Shown piece by piece: positions 49,401-63,360 of a stretch of 64,000 bases of DNA. A program made the translations under genes and the position numbers. How positions within the stretch are numbered: position 1 is the stretch's first letter; every line of letters starts with the position of its first letter. The DNA lies in assembly GCA_033032865.1 (NCBI GenBank), contig JAWHQI010000504.1, forward strand, positions 620,001-684,000, in the 5' to 3' direction. Source of the DNA: Dactylorhiza incarnata (lineage: Eukaryota; Streptophyta; Magnoliopsida; Asparagales; Orchidaceae). Under the pieces are notes generated by a model. That model was given only the letters and a program-made list of their open reading frames with translations, searched no databases and was not told the DNA's origin.

Positions 49401-52400
49401 TCTCCAAATGACACATAAATTTCAAAATGAAAGAATTTTAGATGTGGTTTGTAGCGAAAGTGAGAGATTTAGCTCAAAATGACACTTAAACTTTAAACGG
49501 TAATAACTTTTGATCCGGTTGTCTGATTTTACCCCACAACACCTTTTCGGAATGAGCTTGGAGCACTACATTCATTGGGGCACAAGTTTTACCCATTTCA
49601 GTTCATTTAGTTGTCGATATATAGCTGGTTGCAGCGGTAATGCGAAATTTAGCTCCAAAGGACACCTTTTCAGAATGAGATAGGAGCCATAAATCCAATG
49701 GAGTACAATTTTAACAAATTCAAGCACGTTTAGTGTTCGATATACAGTGCGTTCTACTAGTAATGTAAGATTTAGGTCCAAATGACACATAAATTACAAA
49801 ATGAAAGAATTTTAGATGCTGTTTGTAGCCTAAAGTGAAAGATTTAGCTCCAAATGACACTTAAACTTTAAATAGAAATAACTTTTGATCCGGTTGTCTG
49901 ATTTTACCCCACAACACCTTTTCGGAATGAGCTCGGATCACTACATTCCTTGGAGCACAAGTTTTACCCATTCCAGTTCATTTAGTTGTCGATATATAAC
50001 CAGTTGCAGCGGTAATGCGAAATTTAGCTCAAGAGGACACCTTTTCAGAATGAGATAGGAGCCTTAAATCCAATGGAGAACAATTTTAACCCATTCAAGC
50101 TCGTTTAGAGGTCGATATACAGTGGGTTCTACTGGTAATGTGAGATTTTGCTCCAAATGACACATAAATTTCAAAATGAAAGAATTTGAGATGCGGTTTG
50201 TAGCGAAAGTGAGAGATTTAGCTCCAAATGGCACTTAAACTTTAAACAGCAATAACTTTTGATCCGGTTGTCCGATTTTACCCCACAACACTTTTTCGAA
50301 ATGAGCTCGGAGCACTACATTCATTGGGGCACAAGTTTTACCCATTCCAGTTCATTTAGTGTCGATATATGGACGGTTGCAGCGGTAATGCCAAATTTAG
50401 GTTCAAATGACACCTTTTCAGAATGAGATAGGAGCCCTAAATCCAATGGAGAACAATTTTAACTCATTCAAGCTCGTTTGGAGGTTGATATACAGTGGGT
50501 TCTACTGGTAATGCGAGATTTTTCTCCAAATGACACATAAATTTCAAAATGAAACAATTTTAGATGCGGTTTATGGCGAAAGTGAGAGATTTAGCTCCAA
50601 ATGACACTTAAACTTTAAACAACAATATCTTTTGATCTGTTTGTCTGATTTTACCCCACAACACCTTTTCGGAATGTACTCGCAGCACTACATTCATTGG
50701 GGAACAAGTTTTACCCATTCCAGTTTATTTAGTTGTCGATATATAGCCGGTTGCAGCTGTAAGCGAAATTTAGCTCCAAAGGACACCTTTTCAGAATGAG
50801 ATAGGAGCCCTAAATCCAATGGAGAACAATTTAACTCATTCAAGCTCGTTTAGAGGTATCGAATACAGTGGGTTCTATTGGTAATGTGAGATTTTGCTCC
50901 AAATGACGCATAAATTTCAAAATGAAAGAATTTTAGATACGGTTTGTAGCGAAAGTGAGAGGTTTAGCTCCATATGACACTTAAACTTTAAACAGCAATA
51001 ACTTTTGATCTGGTTGTTTGATTTTACCCCACAACACCTTTTCGGAATGAGCTCGGAGCACTACATTCCTTGGATCACAAGTTTTACCCATTCCAGTTCA
51101 TTTAGTTGTCGATATATAACCGGTTGCCGCGGTAATGCGAAATATAGCTCCAAAGGACACCTTTCCAGAATGAGATAGGAGCCCTAAATCCAATGGAGTA
51201 CAATTGTAAAAAATTCAAGCACATTTAGTGGTCGATATACAGTGGGTTCTACTGGTAATGCGAGATTTTGCTCCAAATGACACATAAATTTTAAAATGAA
51301 AGAATTTTAGATGCTGTTTGTAGCGAAAGTGAAAGATTTAGCTCCAAATGACACTTAAACTTTAAACAGCAATAACTTTTGATGCAGTTGTGTGATTTTA
51401 CCCCCACAACACCTTTTCAGAATGAGCTCAGAGCACTACATTCATTGGAGCACAAGTCTTACCCAGTCCAGTTCATTTAGTTGTCGATATATAGCCAGTT
51501 GCAGTGGTAATGCAAAATTTAGCTCCAAAGGACACCTTTTCAGAATGAGATAGGAGCCCTAAATCCAATCGAGAACAATTTTAACCCATTCAAGCTCGTT
51601 TAGAGGTCAATATATAGTGGATTCTACTGGTAATGTGAGATTTTGCTCCAAATGACACATAAATTTCAAAATGAAAGAATTTTAGAAGCGATCTGTAGCG
51701 AAAGTGAGAGATTTAGCTCCAAATGACACTTAAACTTTAAACAGCAATAAATTTTGATCCGGTTTTCCGATTTTACCCCACAACACCTTTTCGGAATGAG
51801 CTCGGAGCAAAAATTTATTGGGGCATAAGTTTTACCCATTCCAGTTCATTTAGTTGTCGATATTTAGCCGGTTGCAGCGGTAATGCGAAATTTAGCTCCA
51901 AAGGACACCTTCTCAGAATGAGATAGGAGCCCTAAATCCAATGGAGAACAATTTTAACCCATCCAAGCTCGTTAGAGGACGATATACATTGGGTTCTACT
52001 GGTAATGCGAGATTTTTCTCCAAGTGACACATAAATTTAAAAATGAAAGAATTTTAGATGCGGTTTGTAGCGAAAGTGAGAGATTTAGCTCCAAATGACA
52101 CTTAAACTTTAAACAGCAATAACTTTTGATCCGGTTGTCTGATTTTACCCCACAACACCTTTTCGGAATGAGCTCGGAGCACTACATTCATTGGAGCACA
52201 AGTTTTACCCATTCCAATTCATTTAGTTGTCGATATATAGCCGGTTGCAGCGGTAATGCGAAATTTAGCTCCAAAAGACACCTTTTCAGAATGAGATAGG
52301 AGGCCTAAATCCAATGGAGAACAATTTTAACAAATTCAAGCTCGTTTAGTGGGCGATATATAGTGCGTTCTACTAGTAATGTAAGATTTAAGTCCAAATG

Positions 52401-55400
52401 ACACATAAATTTCAAAATGAAAGAATTTTAGATGCGGTTTGTAGCGAAAGTGAGAGATTTAGCCCCAAATGACATTTAAACTTTAAACAGCAATAACTTT
52501 TGATCCGGTTGTCTGATTTTACCCCACAACACCTTTTAGGAATGAGCTCGGATCACTACATTCCTTGGAGCACAAGTTTTAACCATTCCAGTTCATTTAG
52601 TTGTCGATATATAACCGATTGCAGCGGTAATGCGAAATTTAGCTCCAAAGGACACCTTTTCAGAACGAGATAGGAGCTCTAAATCCAATGGAGAACAATT
52701 TTAACACATTCAAGCTCGTTTAGAGGTCGATATATAATGAGTTCTGCTAGTAATGCGAGATTTTGCTCCAAATGACACATAAACTTCAAAATGAAAGAAT
52801 TTTAGATGCGGTTTGTAGCGAAAGTGAGAGACTTAGCTCCAAATGACACTTAAACTATAAACAACAATAACTTTTGATTCGGTTCTCCGATTTTACCCCC
52901 ACATCACTTTTTTGCAATGAGCTCGGAGCACTACATTCATTGGGGCACATGTTTTACCCATTCTAGTTCATTTAGTTGTCGATATATAGCCGGTTGCAGC
53001 GGTAATGCCAAATTTAGCTCCAAAGGATACCTTCTCAGAATGAGATAGGAGCCCTAAATCCAATGGTGAACAATTTTAACCCATTCAAGCTCGTTTAGAG
53101 GTAGATATACAGTGGGTTCTACTGGTAATGCGAGACTTTTCTCCAAATGACACATAAATTTCAAAATAAAAGAATTTTAGATGTGGTTTGTAGCGAAAGT
53201 GAGAGATTTAGCTCCAAATGACACTTAAACTTTAAACGGCAATACCTTTTGATCTGGTTGTTCGATTTTACCCCACAACACCTTTTTGGAATGAGCTCAG
53301 AGCACTACATTCATTGGGGCACAAGTTTTACCCATTCCAGTACATTTAGTCATCGATATATAGCCGGTTGCAGCTGTAATATGAAATTTAGCTCCAAAGG
53401 ACACCTTTTCAGAATGAGATAGGAGCCCTAAATACAATGGAGAACAATTTTAACCCATTCAATCTCGATTAGAGGTCGATATATAGTGGGTTCTACTGGT
53501 AATGTGAGATTTCGCTCCAAATGACGCATAAATTTCAAAATGAAAGAATTTTAGAGGCAGTTTGTAGCGAAAGTGGGATATTTAGCTCCAAATGACACTT
53601 AAACTTTAAACAGCAATAACTTTTGATCCGATTGTCTGATTTTACCCCACAAAACCTTTTCGGAATGAGCTCGGAGCACTACATTCCTTGGAGCTCAAGT
53701 TTTACCCATTCTAGTTCATTTAGTTGTCGATATATAACCGGTTGCAGCGGTAATGCGAAATTTAGCTCCAAAGGACACCTTTTCAGAATGAGATAGGAGC
53801 CCTAAATCCAATGATGAACAATTTTAACACATTCAAGCTCGTTTAGAGGTCGATATACAGTGAGTTCTACTAGTAATGCGAGATTTTGTTCCAAATTACA
53901 CATAAATTTCAATATTAGAGAATTTTAGATGCGGTTTATAGCAAAAGTGAGAGATTTAGCTCCAAATGACACTTAAACTTTAACTAGTAATAACTTTTGA
54001 TCCGATTGTCCGATTTTACCCCACAACACCTTTTCGGAATGAGATCGAAGCACTACATTCATTGGGGCACAAGTTTTACCCATTCCAGTTCATTTAGTTG
54101 TCGATATATAGCCGGTTGCGGCGGTAATGCGAAATTTAGCTCCAAAGGACACCTTTTCAGAATGAGATAGGAGCCCTAAATCCAATGGAGAACAATTTTA
54201 ACCCATTCAAGCTCGTTTAGAGGTCAATATATAGTGTATTCTACTGGTAATGTGAGATTTTGCTCCAAATGACACATAAATTTCAAAATGAAAGAATTTT
54301 AGATGCGGTTTGTAGCGAAAGTGAGAGATTTAGCTCCAAATGACACTTAAACTTTAAACAGCAATAACTTTTGATCCGGTTGTCCGATTTTACCCCACAA
54401 CCCCTTTTCGGAATGAGCTCGGAGCACTACATTCATTGGGGCACAAATTTTACCCATTCCATTCAGTTAGTTGTCGATATATAGCCGGTTGAAGCGGTAA
54501 TGCGAAATTTAGCTCCAAAGGACACCTTTTCAGAATGAAATGGGAGCCCTAAATCTAATGGAGAACAATTTTAACCCATCAAGCTCGTTTAGAGGTAAAT
54601 ATACAGTGGGTTGTACTAGAAATGCGAGATTGTTCTCCAAATAACACATAAATTTCAAAATGAAAGAATTTTAGATGCGGTTTGTAGCGAAAGTGAGAGA
54701 TTTAGCTCCAAATGACACTTAAACTTTAAACAGCAATAACTTTTGATCCGGTTGTCTGATATTACCCCACAACACCTTTTCGGAATGAGCCCGGAGCACT
54801 ACATTCATTGCAGCACAAGTTTTACCCATTCCAGTTCATTTAGTTGTCGATATATAACCGGTTGCAGGGGTAATGCGAAATATAGCTCCAAAGGACACCT
54901 TTTAAGAATGAGATAGGAGCCCTAAATCCAATGGAGAACAATTTTAACCCATTCAAGCTCGTTTAGAGGTCGATATACAGTGGGTTCTACTGGTAATGCG
55001 AGATTTTGCTCCAAATGACACATAAATTTCAAAATAGAAGAATTTTAGATGCGGTTTGTAGCGAAAGTGAGAGATTTAGCTCCAAATGACACTTAAACTT
55101 TTAACGGCAATAACTTTTGATCCGGTTGTACGATTTTACCCCACAACACCTTTTCGGAATGAGCTCGGAGCACTACATTCATTGTGGCACAAGTTTTACC
55201 CATTTCAGTTCATTTAGTTGTCGATATATAGCCGGTTGCAGCGGTAATGCGAAATTTAGCTCCAAAGGACACCTTTTCAGAATGAGATAGGAGCCATAAA
55301 TCCAATGGATTACAATTTTAACAAATTCAAGCACGTTTAATGGTCGATATACAATGCGTTCTACTAGTAATGTAAGATTTAGGTCCAAATGACACATAAA

Positions 55401-58400
55401 TTTCAAAATGAAAGAATTTTAAATGTTGTTTGTAGCGAAAGTGAAAGATTTAGCTCTAAATGACACTTAAACTTTAAACAGAAATAACTTTTGATCCGGT
55501 TGTCTGATTTTACCCCACAACACCTTTTCGGAATGAGCTCGGAGCACTACATTCCTTGGAGCACAAGTTTTACCCATTCCAGTTCATTTAGTTGTCGATA
55601 TATAACCAGTTGCAGTGGTAATGCGAAATTTAGCTCCAAAGGACACCTTTTCAGAATGAGATAGGAGCCTTAAATCCAATGGAGAACAATTTTAACCCAT
55701 TCAAGCTCGTTTAGAGGTCGATATACAGTGGGTTCTACTGGTAATGTGAGATTTTGCTCCAAATGACACATAAATTTCAAAATGAAAGAATTTGAGATGC
55801 GGTTTGTAGCGAAAGTGAGAGATTTAGCTCCAAATGGCACTAAAACTTTAAACAGCAATAACTTTTGATCCGGTTGTCCCATTTTACCCCACAACACTTT
55901 TTCGGAATGAGCTCGGAGCACTACATTCATTGGGGCACAAGTTTTACCCATTCCAGTTCATTTAGTTGTCGATATATGGACGGTTGCAGCGGTAATGCCA
56001 AATTTAGCTCCAAATGACACCTTTTCAGAATGAGATAGGAGCCCTAAATCCAATGGAGAACAATTTTAACTCATTCAAGCTCGTTTGGCGGTCGATATAC
56101 AGTGAGTTCTACTGTAATGCGAGATGTTTCTCCAAATGACACATAAATTTCAAAATGAAAGAATTTTAGATGCGGTTTATGGCGAAAGTGAGAGATTTAG
56201 CTCCAAATAACACTTAAACTTTAAATAGCAATAACTTTTGATCCGTTTGTTTGATTTTAGCCCACAACACCTTTTCAGAATGAACTCGCAGCACTACATT
56301 CATTGGGGAACAAGTTTTACCCCTTCCAGTTCATTTAGTTGTCGATATATAGCCGGTTGCAGCTGTAATGCGAAATTTAGCTCCAAAGTACACCTTTTCA
56401 GAATGAGATAGGAGCCCTAAATCCAATGGAGAACAATTTTAACTCATTCAAGCTCGTTTAGAGGTTGGTATACAGTGGGTTCTACTGGTAATGTGAGATT
56501 TTGCTCCAAATGACGCATTAATTTCAAAATGAAAGAATTTTAGATGCGGTTTGTAGCGAAAGTGAGAGATTTAGCTCCAAATGACACGTAAACTTTAAAC
56601 AGCAATAACTTTTGATCAGGTTGTCTGATTTTACCCCACAACACCTTTTCGGAATGAACTCGGAGCACTACATTCCTTGGAGCACAAGTTTTACCTATTC
56701 CAGTTCATTTAGTTGTCGATATATAACCGATTGCAGCGGTAATGCGAAATTTAGCTCCAGAGGACACCTTTTCAGAACGAGATAGGAGCTCTAAATCCAA
56801 TGGAGAACAATTTTAACCCATTCAAGCTCGTTTAGAGGTCGATATACAATGAGTTCTACTGGTAATGCGAGATTTTGCTCCAAATGACCCATAAATTTCA
56901 AAATGAAAGAATTTTAGATGCGGTTTGTAGCGAAAGTGAGAGATTTAGCTCCAAATGACACTTAAACTATAAACAACAATAACTTTTGATTCGTTTCTCC
57001 GATTTTACCCCCACAACACTTTTTCGGAATGAGCTCGGAGCACTACATTCATTGGGGCACAAGTTTTACCCATTCTAGTTCATTTAGTTGTCGATATATA
57101 GTCGGTTGCAGCGGTAATGCCAAATTTAGCTCCAAAGGATACCTTTTCAGAACTAGATAGGAGCCCTAAATCCAATGGAGAAAAATTTTAACCCATTAAA
57201 TCTCGTTTAGAGGTAGATATATAGTGGGTTCTATTGGTAATGCGAGACTTTTCTCCAAATGACACATAAATTTCAAAATAAAAGAATTTTAGATGTGGTT
57301 TGTAGCGAAAGTGAGAGATTTAGCTCCAAATGATACTTAAACTTTAAACAGCAATACCTTTTGATCCGATTATTCGATTTTACCCCACAACACCTTTTTG
57401 GAATGAGCTCAGAGCACTACATTCATTGGGGCACAAGTTTTACCCATTCCAGTTCATTTAGTCGTCGATATATAGCCGGTTGCAGCTGTAATATGAAATT
57501 TAGCTCCAAAGGACACCTTTTCAGAATGAGATAGTAGCCCTAAATCCAATGGAGAACAATTTTAACCCATTCAAGCTCGTTTAGAGGTCGATATACAGTG
57601 GGTTCTACTGGTAATGTGAGATTTTTCTCCAAATGACGCATAAATTTCAAAATGAAAGAATTTTAGAGGCGGTTTGTAGCGAAAGTGGGATATTTGCCTC
57701 CAAATGACACTTAAACTTTAAACAGCAATAACTTTTGATCTAGTTGTCTGATTTTACCCCACAATGCCTTTTCGGAATGAGCTCGGAGCACTACATTCCT
57801 TGGAGCTCAAGTTTTACCCATTCCAGTTCATTTAGTTGTCGATATATAACCGGTTGCAGCGGTAATGCGAAATTTAGCTCCAAAGGACACCTTTTCAGAA
57901 TGAGATAGGAGCCCTAAATCCAATGATGAACAATTTTAACACATTCAAGCTCGTTTAGAGGTCGATATACAGTGAGTTCTACTGGTAATGCGAAATTTTG
58001 CTCCAAATTACACATAAATTTCAATATAAGAGAATTTTAGATGCGGTTTGTAGCAAAAGTGAGAGATTTAGCTCCAAATGACACTTAAACTTTAACTAGT
58101 AATAACTTTTGATCCGGTTGTCCGATTTTACCCCACAACACCTTTTCGGAATGAGCTCGAAGCACTACATTCATTGGGGCACAAGTTTTACCCATTCCAA
58201 TTCATTTAGTTGTCGATATATAGCCGGTTGCGGCGGTAATGCGAAATTTAGCTCCAAAGGACACCTTTTCAGAATGAGATAGGAGCCCTAAATCCAATGG
58301 AGAACAATTTTAACCCATTCAAGCTCGTTTAGAGGTCAATATATAGTGGATTCTACTGGTAATGTGAGATTTTGCTCCAAATGACACATAAATTTCAAAA

Positions 58401-61400
58401 TGAAAGAATTTTAGATACGGTTTGTAGCGAAAGTTAGAGATTTAGCTCCAAATGACACTTAAACTTTAAACAGCAATAACTTTTGATCCGTTTGTCCGAT
58501 TTTACCCCACAACATCTTTTCGGAATGAGCTCGGAGCACTACATTCATTGGGGCACAAGTTTTACCCATTCCAGTTCAGTTAGTTGTCGATATATAGCCG
58601 ATTGAAGCGGTAATGCGAAATTTAGCTCCAAAGGACACCTTTTCAGAATGAAATGGGAGCCCTAAATCTAATGGAGAACAATTTTAACCCATTCAAGCTC
58701 GTTTAGAGGTCAATATACAGTGGGTTGTACTAGTAATGCGAGATTGTTCTCCAAATAACACATAAATTTCAAAATGAAAGAATTTTAGATGCGGTTTGTA
58801 GCGAAAGTGAGAGATTTAGCTCCAAATGACACTTAAACTTTAAACAACAATAACTTTTGATCCGGTTGTCTGATTTTACCCCACAACACCTTTTCGGAAT
58901 GAGCTCGGAGCACTACATTCATTGGAGCACAAGTTTTACCCATTCCAGTTCATTTAGTTGTCGATATATAACCGGTTGCAGCGGTAATGCGAAATATAGC
59001 TCCAAAGGACACCTTTTCAGAATGAGATAGGAGCCCTAAATCCAATGGAGAACAATTTTAACCCATTCAAGCTCGTTTAGAGGTCGATATACAGTGGGTT
59101 CTACTGGTAATGCGAGATTTTGCTCCAAATGACACATAAATTTCAAAATAGAAGAATTTTAGATGCGGTTTGTAGCGAAAGTGAGAGATTTAGCTCCAAA
59201 TGACACTTAAACTTTAAACAACAATAACTTTTGATCTGGTTGTCTGATTTTACCCCACAACACCTTTTCGGAATGAGCTCGGAGCACTACATTCGTTGGA
59301 GCACAAATTTTACCCAGTCCAGTTCATTTAGTTGTCAATATATAGCCAGTTGCAGCGGTAATGCAAAATTTAGCTCCAAAGGACACCTTTTTAGAATGAG
59401 ATAGGAGCCCTAAATCCAATGGAGAACAATTTTAACCCATTCAAGCTCATTTAGAGGCCAATATACAGTGTATTCTACTGGTAATGTGAGATTTTGCTCC
59501 AAATGACACATAAATTTCAAAATAAAAGAATTTTAGATGCGGTTTGTAGCGAAAGTGAGAGATTTAGCTCCAAATGACCCTTAAACTTTAAACCGCAATA
59601 ACTTTTGATCCGGATGTCCGATTTTACCGCACAACACCTTTTCGGAATGAGCTCGGAGCACTACATTCATTGGGGCACAAGTTTTACCCATTCCAGTTCA
59701 TTTAGTTGTCGATATATAGCCGGTTGCAGCGGTAATGCGAAATTTAGCTCCAAAGGACACTTTTTCAGAATGAGATAGGAGCCCTAAATCTAATGGAGAA
59801 CAATTTTAACCCATTAAAGCTCGTTTAGAGGTCGATATATAGTGGGTTCTACTGGTAATGCGAGATTTTTCCCAAGTGACACATAAATTTCAAAATGAAA
59901 GAATTTTAGATGCGGTTTGTAGCGAAAGTGAGAGATTTAGCTCCAAATGAAACTTAAACTTTAAACAACAATAACTTTTCATCCGGCTTTCTGATTTTAC
60001 CCCACAACATCTTTTCGGAATGAGCTCGGAGCACTACATTCATTGGAGCACAAGTTTTACCCAGTCTAGTTCATTTAGTTGTCGATATATAGCCAGTTGC
60101 ATTGGTAATGCAAAATTTAGCTCCAAATGACATCTTTTCAGAATGAGATAGGAGCCCTAAATCCAATGGAGAACAATTTTAACCCATTCAAGCTCGTTTA
60201 GAGGTCAATATACAGTGGATTCTACTGGTAATGTGAGATTTTGCTCCAAATGACACATAAATTTCAAAATGAAAGAATTTTAGATGCGGTTTGTAGCGAA
60301 AGTGAGAGATTTAGCTCCAAATGACACTTAAACTTTAAACAGCAATAACTTTTGATCTGGTTGTCCGATTTTACCCCACAACACCTTTTCGGAATGAGCT
60401 CGGAGGACTACATTCATCGGGGCACAAGTTTTACCCATTCCAGTTCAGTTAGTTGTCGATATATAGCCAGTTGCAACGGTAATGCGAAATTTAGCTCCAA
60501 AGGACACATTTTCAGGTTGAGATAGGACCCCTAAATCCAATGGAGAATAATTTTAACCCATTTAAGCTCGTTTAGAGGTCGATATAAAGTGGGTTCTACT
60601 GGTAATGCGAGATTTTTCTCCAAATGACACATAAATTTCAAAATGAAAGAATTTTAGAAGCAGTTTGTAGCGAAAGTGAGAGATTTAGCTCCAAATGACA
60701 CTTAAACTTTAAACAACAATAACTTTTGATGCGGTTGTCTGATTTTACCCCACAACACCTTTTCGGAACAAGCTCGGAACACTACATTCATTGGGGCACA
60801 AGTTTTACCCATTCCAGTTCATTTAGTTGTCGATATATAGCCGGTTGCAGCGGTAATGCGAAATTTAGCTCCAAAGGACACCTTTTCAGAATGAGATAGG
60901 AGCCCTAAATCCAATGGAGAACAATTTAACAAATTCAAGCTCGTTTAGAGGTTGATATACAGTGCGTTCTACTAGTAATGTAAGATTTAGGTCCAAATGA
61001 CACATAAATTTCAAAATGAAAGAATTTAAGATGCGGTTTGTAACGAAAGTGAGAGATTTAGCTCCAAATGACACTTAAACTTTAAACAGCAATAACTTTT
61101 GATCCGGTGGTCTAATTTTACCCCACTACAACTTTTCGGACTGAGCTCGGAGCACTACATTCCTTGGAGCACAAGTTTTACCCATTCCTTTATTTAGTTG
61201 TCGATATATAACCAGTTGCAGCGGTAATACGAAATTTAGCTCCAAAGGACACCTTTTCAGAATGAGATAGGAGCCCTAAATCCAATGGAGAACAATTTTA
61301 ACCCATTCAAGCTCGTTTAGAGGTCGATATACAGTGGGTTCTACTGGTAATGCGAGATTTTGCTCCAAATGACAAATAAATTTCAAAATAAAAGAATTTT

Positions 61401-62176
61401 AGATGCGGTTTGTAGCGAAAGAAAGAGATTTAGCTCCAAAAGACACTTAAACTTTAAACATCAATAACTTTTGATCCGGTTGTCTGATTTTACCCCACAA
61501 CACCTTTTCGGAATGAGCTTGGAGCACTATATTCATTGGAACATAAGTTTTTCCGAGTCCAGTTCATTTAGTTGTCGATATATAGCCAGTTGCAGCGGTA
61601 ATGCAAAATTTAGCTTCAAAGGACATCTTTTCAGAATGAGATAGGAGCCCTAAATCCAATGGAGAACAATTTTAACCCATTCAAGCTCGTTTAGAGGTCA
61701 ATATACAGTGGATTCTACTGGTAATGTGAGATTTTGCTCCAAATGACACATAAATTTCAAAATGAAAGAATTTTAGATGCGGTTTGTAGCGAAAGTGAGA
61801 GATTTAGCTCCAAACGATACTTAAACTTTAAACAGCAATAACTTTTGACATGGTTGTCCAATTTTACCCCACAAAACCTTTTCGGAATGAGCTCGGAGCA
61901 CTACATCCATTGGGGCACAAGTTTTACCCATTCCAGTTCATTTATTTGTCGAAATATAGCCGGTTGCAGCGGTAAGGCGAAATTTTGCTCCAAAGGACAC
62001 CTTTTCAGAATGAGATAGGAGCCATAAATCCAATGGAGAACAATTTTAACACATTCAAGCTCGTTTAGAGGTCGATATATAGTGGGTTTTACTGGTAATG
62101 TGAGATTTTTCTCCAAATGACACATAAATTTCAAAATGAAAGAATTTTAGATGCGGTTTATAGCAAAAGTGAGAGA

Positions 62177-62181
62177 TTTAG
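62177..62181. repeat. Target-site duplication TTTAG, left copy
   Basis: Satellite GAGA-TTTAG precedes the LTR start TGTTTACCCA. Its partner at 63515-63519 continues into GCTCC without the G being repeated elsewhere, so the site is restored by removing the LTR and one copy. Confidence 0.92.
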
Positions 62182-62263
62182 TGTTTACCCAGAAATCGGC
62201 GATCCTCTCTGAGGTTTTTCTATGTTTCTCTTGCAGGTCATGCAGCCAGGAACCTCCTGTCCT

Positions 62264-63003
62264 CCCAGCAGGGGCGGTCTCCTCTTTGAGGTCGCCCAGC
62301 AGGGGCGGTCTCCGCCTTGAGGTCGCCCAGCAGGGGCAGTCTCCCCGTTGAGGTCGCCCAGCAGGGGCGGTCTTCCTTTTGAGGTCGCCTAGCAGGGGTG
62401 GTCTCCTCCTTGAGGTCGCCTAGCAGGGGCGGTCTCCCCTTTGAGGTCGCCCAGTAGGGAAGGTCTCCTCCTTGAGGTCGCCCAGCAGGGGCGGTATCCC
62501 TTTTGAGGTCGCCAGCAGGGGCGGTCTCCTCCTTGAGGTCGCCCAGAAGGGGCGGTCTCCCCTTTGAGGTCGCCCAGCAGGGGCTGTCTCCTCCTTGAGC
62601 TCGCCCAGCAGGGGGGGTCTCCACCTTGAGGTCGCCCAGCAGGGGGTCTCCTCCTTGAGGTCGCCCAGTAGGGGCGGTCTTTCCCTTTGAGGTCACCCAG
62701 CAGGGGTGGTTTCCTCCTTGAGGTCGCCCAGCAGGGGGGGTCTCCGCCTTGAGGTCGCCCAGCAGGGGTGGTTTCCCCTTTGAGGTCGCTCAGCAGGGGT
62801 GGTCTCCCCTTTGAGGTCGCCCAGCAGGGGCGGTTTCCCCTTTGAGGTCGCCCAGCAGGGGCGGTCTCCTCCTTGAGGTCGCCTAGCAGGGGCGGTCTCC
62901 CCTTTGAGGTCGCCCAGCAGGGGAGGTCTCCTCCTTGAGGTCGCCCAGCAGGGGCGGCCTTCCCCTTCAAATCGCCCAGGTGGGGCGGCCTCCACCTTCA
63001 GAC
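62264..63003. repeat. 31-bp minisatellite in U3 (about 24 copies)
   Basis: GAGGTCGCC starts at 62288, 62319, 62350, 62381 and so on every 31 bp, with the unit core CCCAGCAGGGGCGGTCTCC. A few copies are 1-2 bp shorter. It accounts for more than half of the LTR and for most of its length difference from the 775-bp LTR. Because 31 is not a multiple of three, all minus frames stay open for long distances and give spurious ORFs. Confidence 0.93.
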
Positions 63004-63021
63004 CGCGCGGGTAGAACTCTA

Positions 63022-63071
63022 GTCACCGGCTCACCGGCGGTGACGGCATCGACCCAGAGCCTATAAATAGG
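63022..63071 (+). promoter_or_regulatory. Solo-LTR core promoter: inverted repeat plus TATA box
   Basis: GTCACCG (63022-63028) and CGGTGAC (63038-63044) form an inverted repeat 15 bp upstream of CCTATAAATAGG (63060-63071). The TATA 12-mer is identical to that at 8329-8340. Confidence 0.75.
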
Positions 63072-63326
63072 ACCCTCGACATGAACAGTGACAGACAATT
63101 TGGGGGGACAAAACCGGCGGCTAGAAACAGCCAGACCGCACCAAGTTGCGGCCTATCCCGGACGGTCTCGGCAAGGAGCCCGGGCGGTCTCGGCAAGGAG
63201 CCCGGGCGTTCTCAGCAAGCAGCCCGACCGACTATCTTTTCTTACCTCTCTCTCTCTCCTGTATTCATTCTGTTTCCATGTACTAAAAACAACAAGTTGT
63301 AATACAGATTATTAAATAATGAGAAA

Positions 63327-63360
63327 GCCCGCCGCAGGAGTGACATTTGCCGCGGCGGGC
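63327..63360 (+). ncRNA. Conserved LTR stem-loop (R/U5)
   Basis: Arms GCCCGCCGC (63327-63335) and GCGGCGGGC (63352-63360) form a perfect 9-bp stem around the loop AGGAGTGACATTTGCC. It is homologous to 8137-8170. Confidence 0.7.

Larger units (their letters stand above)
40460..62181. repeat. 374-bp satellite array, middle block (about 58 monomers)
   Basis: It is the same monomer and orientation as the left block and in phase with it across the Athila insertion. It contains several clearly recent block duplications (see findings), including a 1123-bp direct duplication at 47.75-49.99 kb in which a 72-codon ORF is repeated exactly (48449-48667 and 49572-49790). No genes. Confidence 0.95.

Noticed and set aside
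10494..62134. Recurrent minus ORFs of about 70-99 codons in the satellite (for example 43589-43816, 48449-48667, 55670-55951)
   Set aside because: They reflect the monomer sequence. The 374-bp period breaks the frame every unit and stops vary between copies.
62238..62995. Three overlapping minus ORFs of 100-193 codons rich in Gly, Asp and Pro
   Set aside because: They are read-throughs of the 31-bp minisatellite in three frames and have no independent coding signal.
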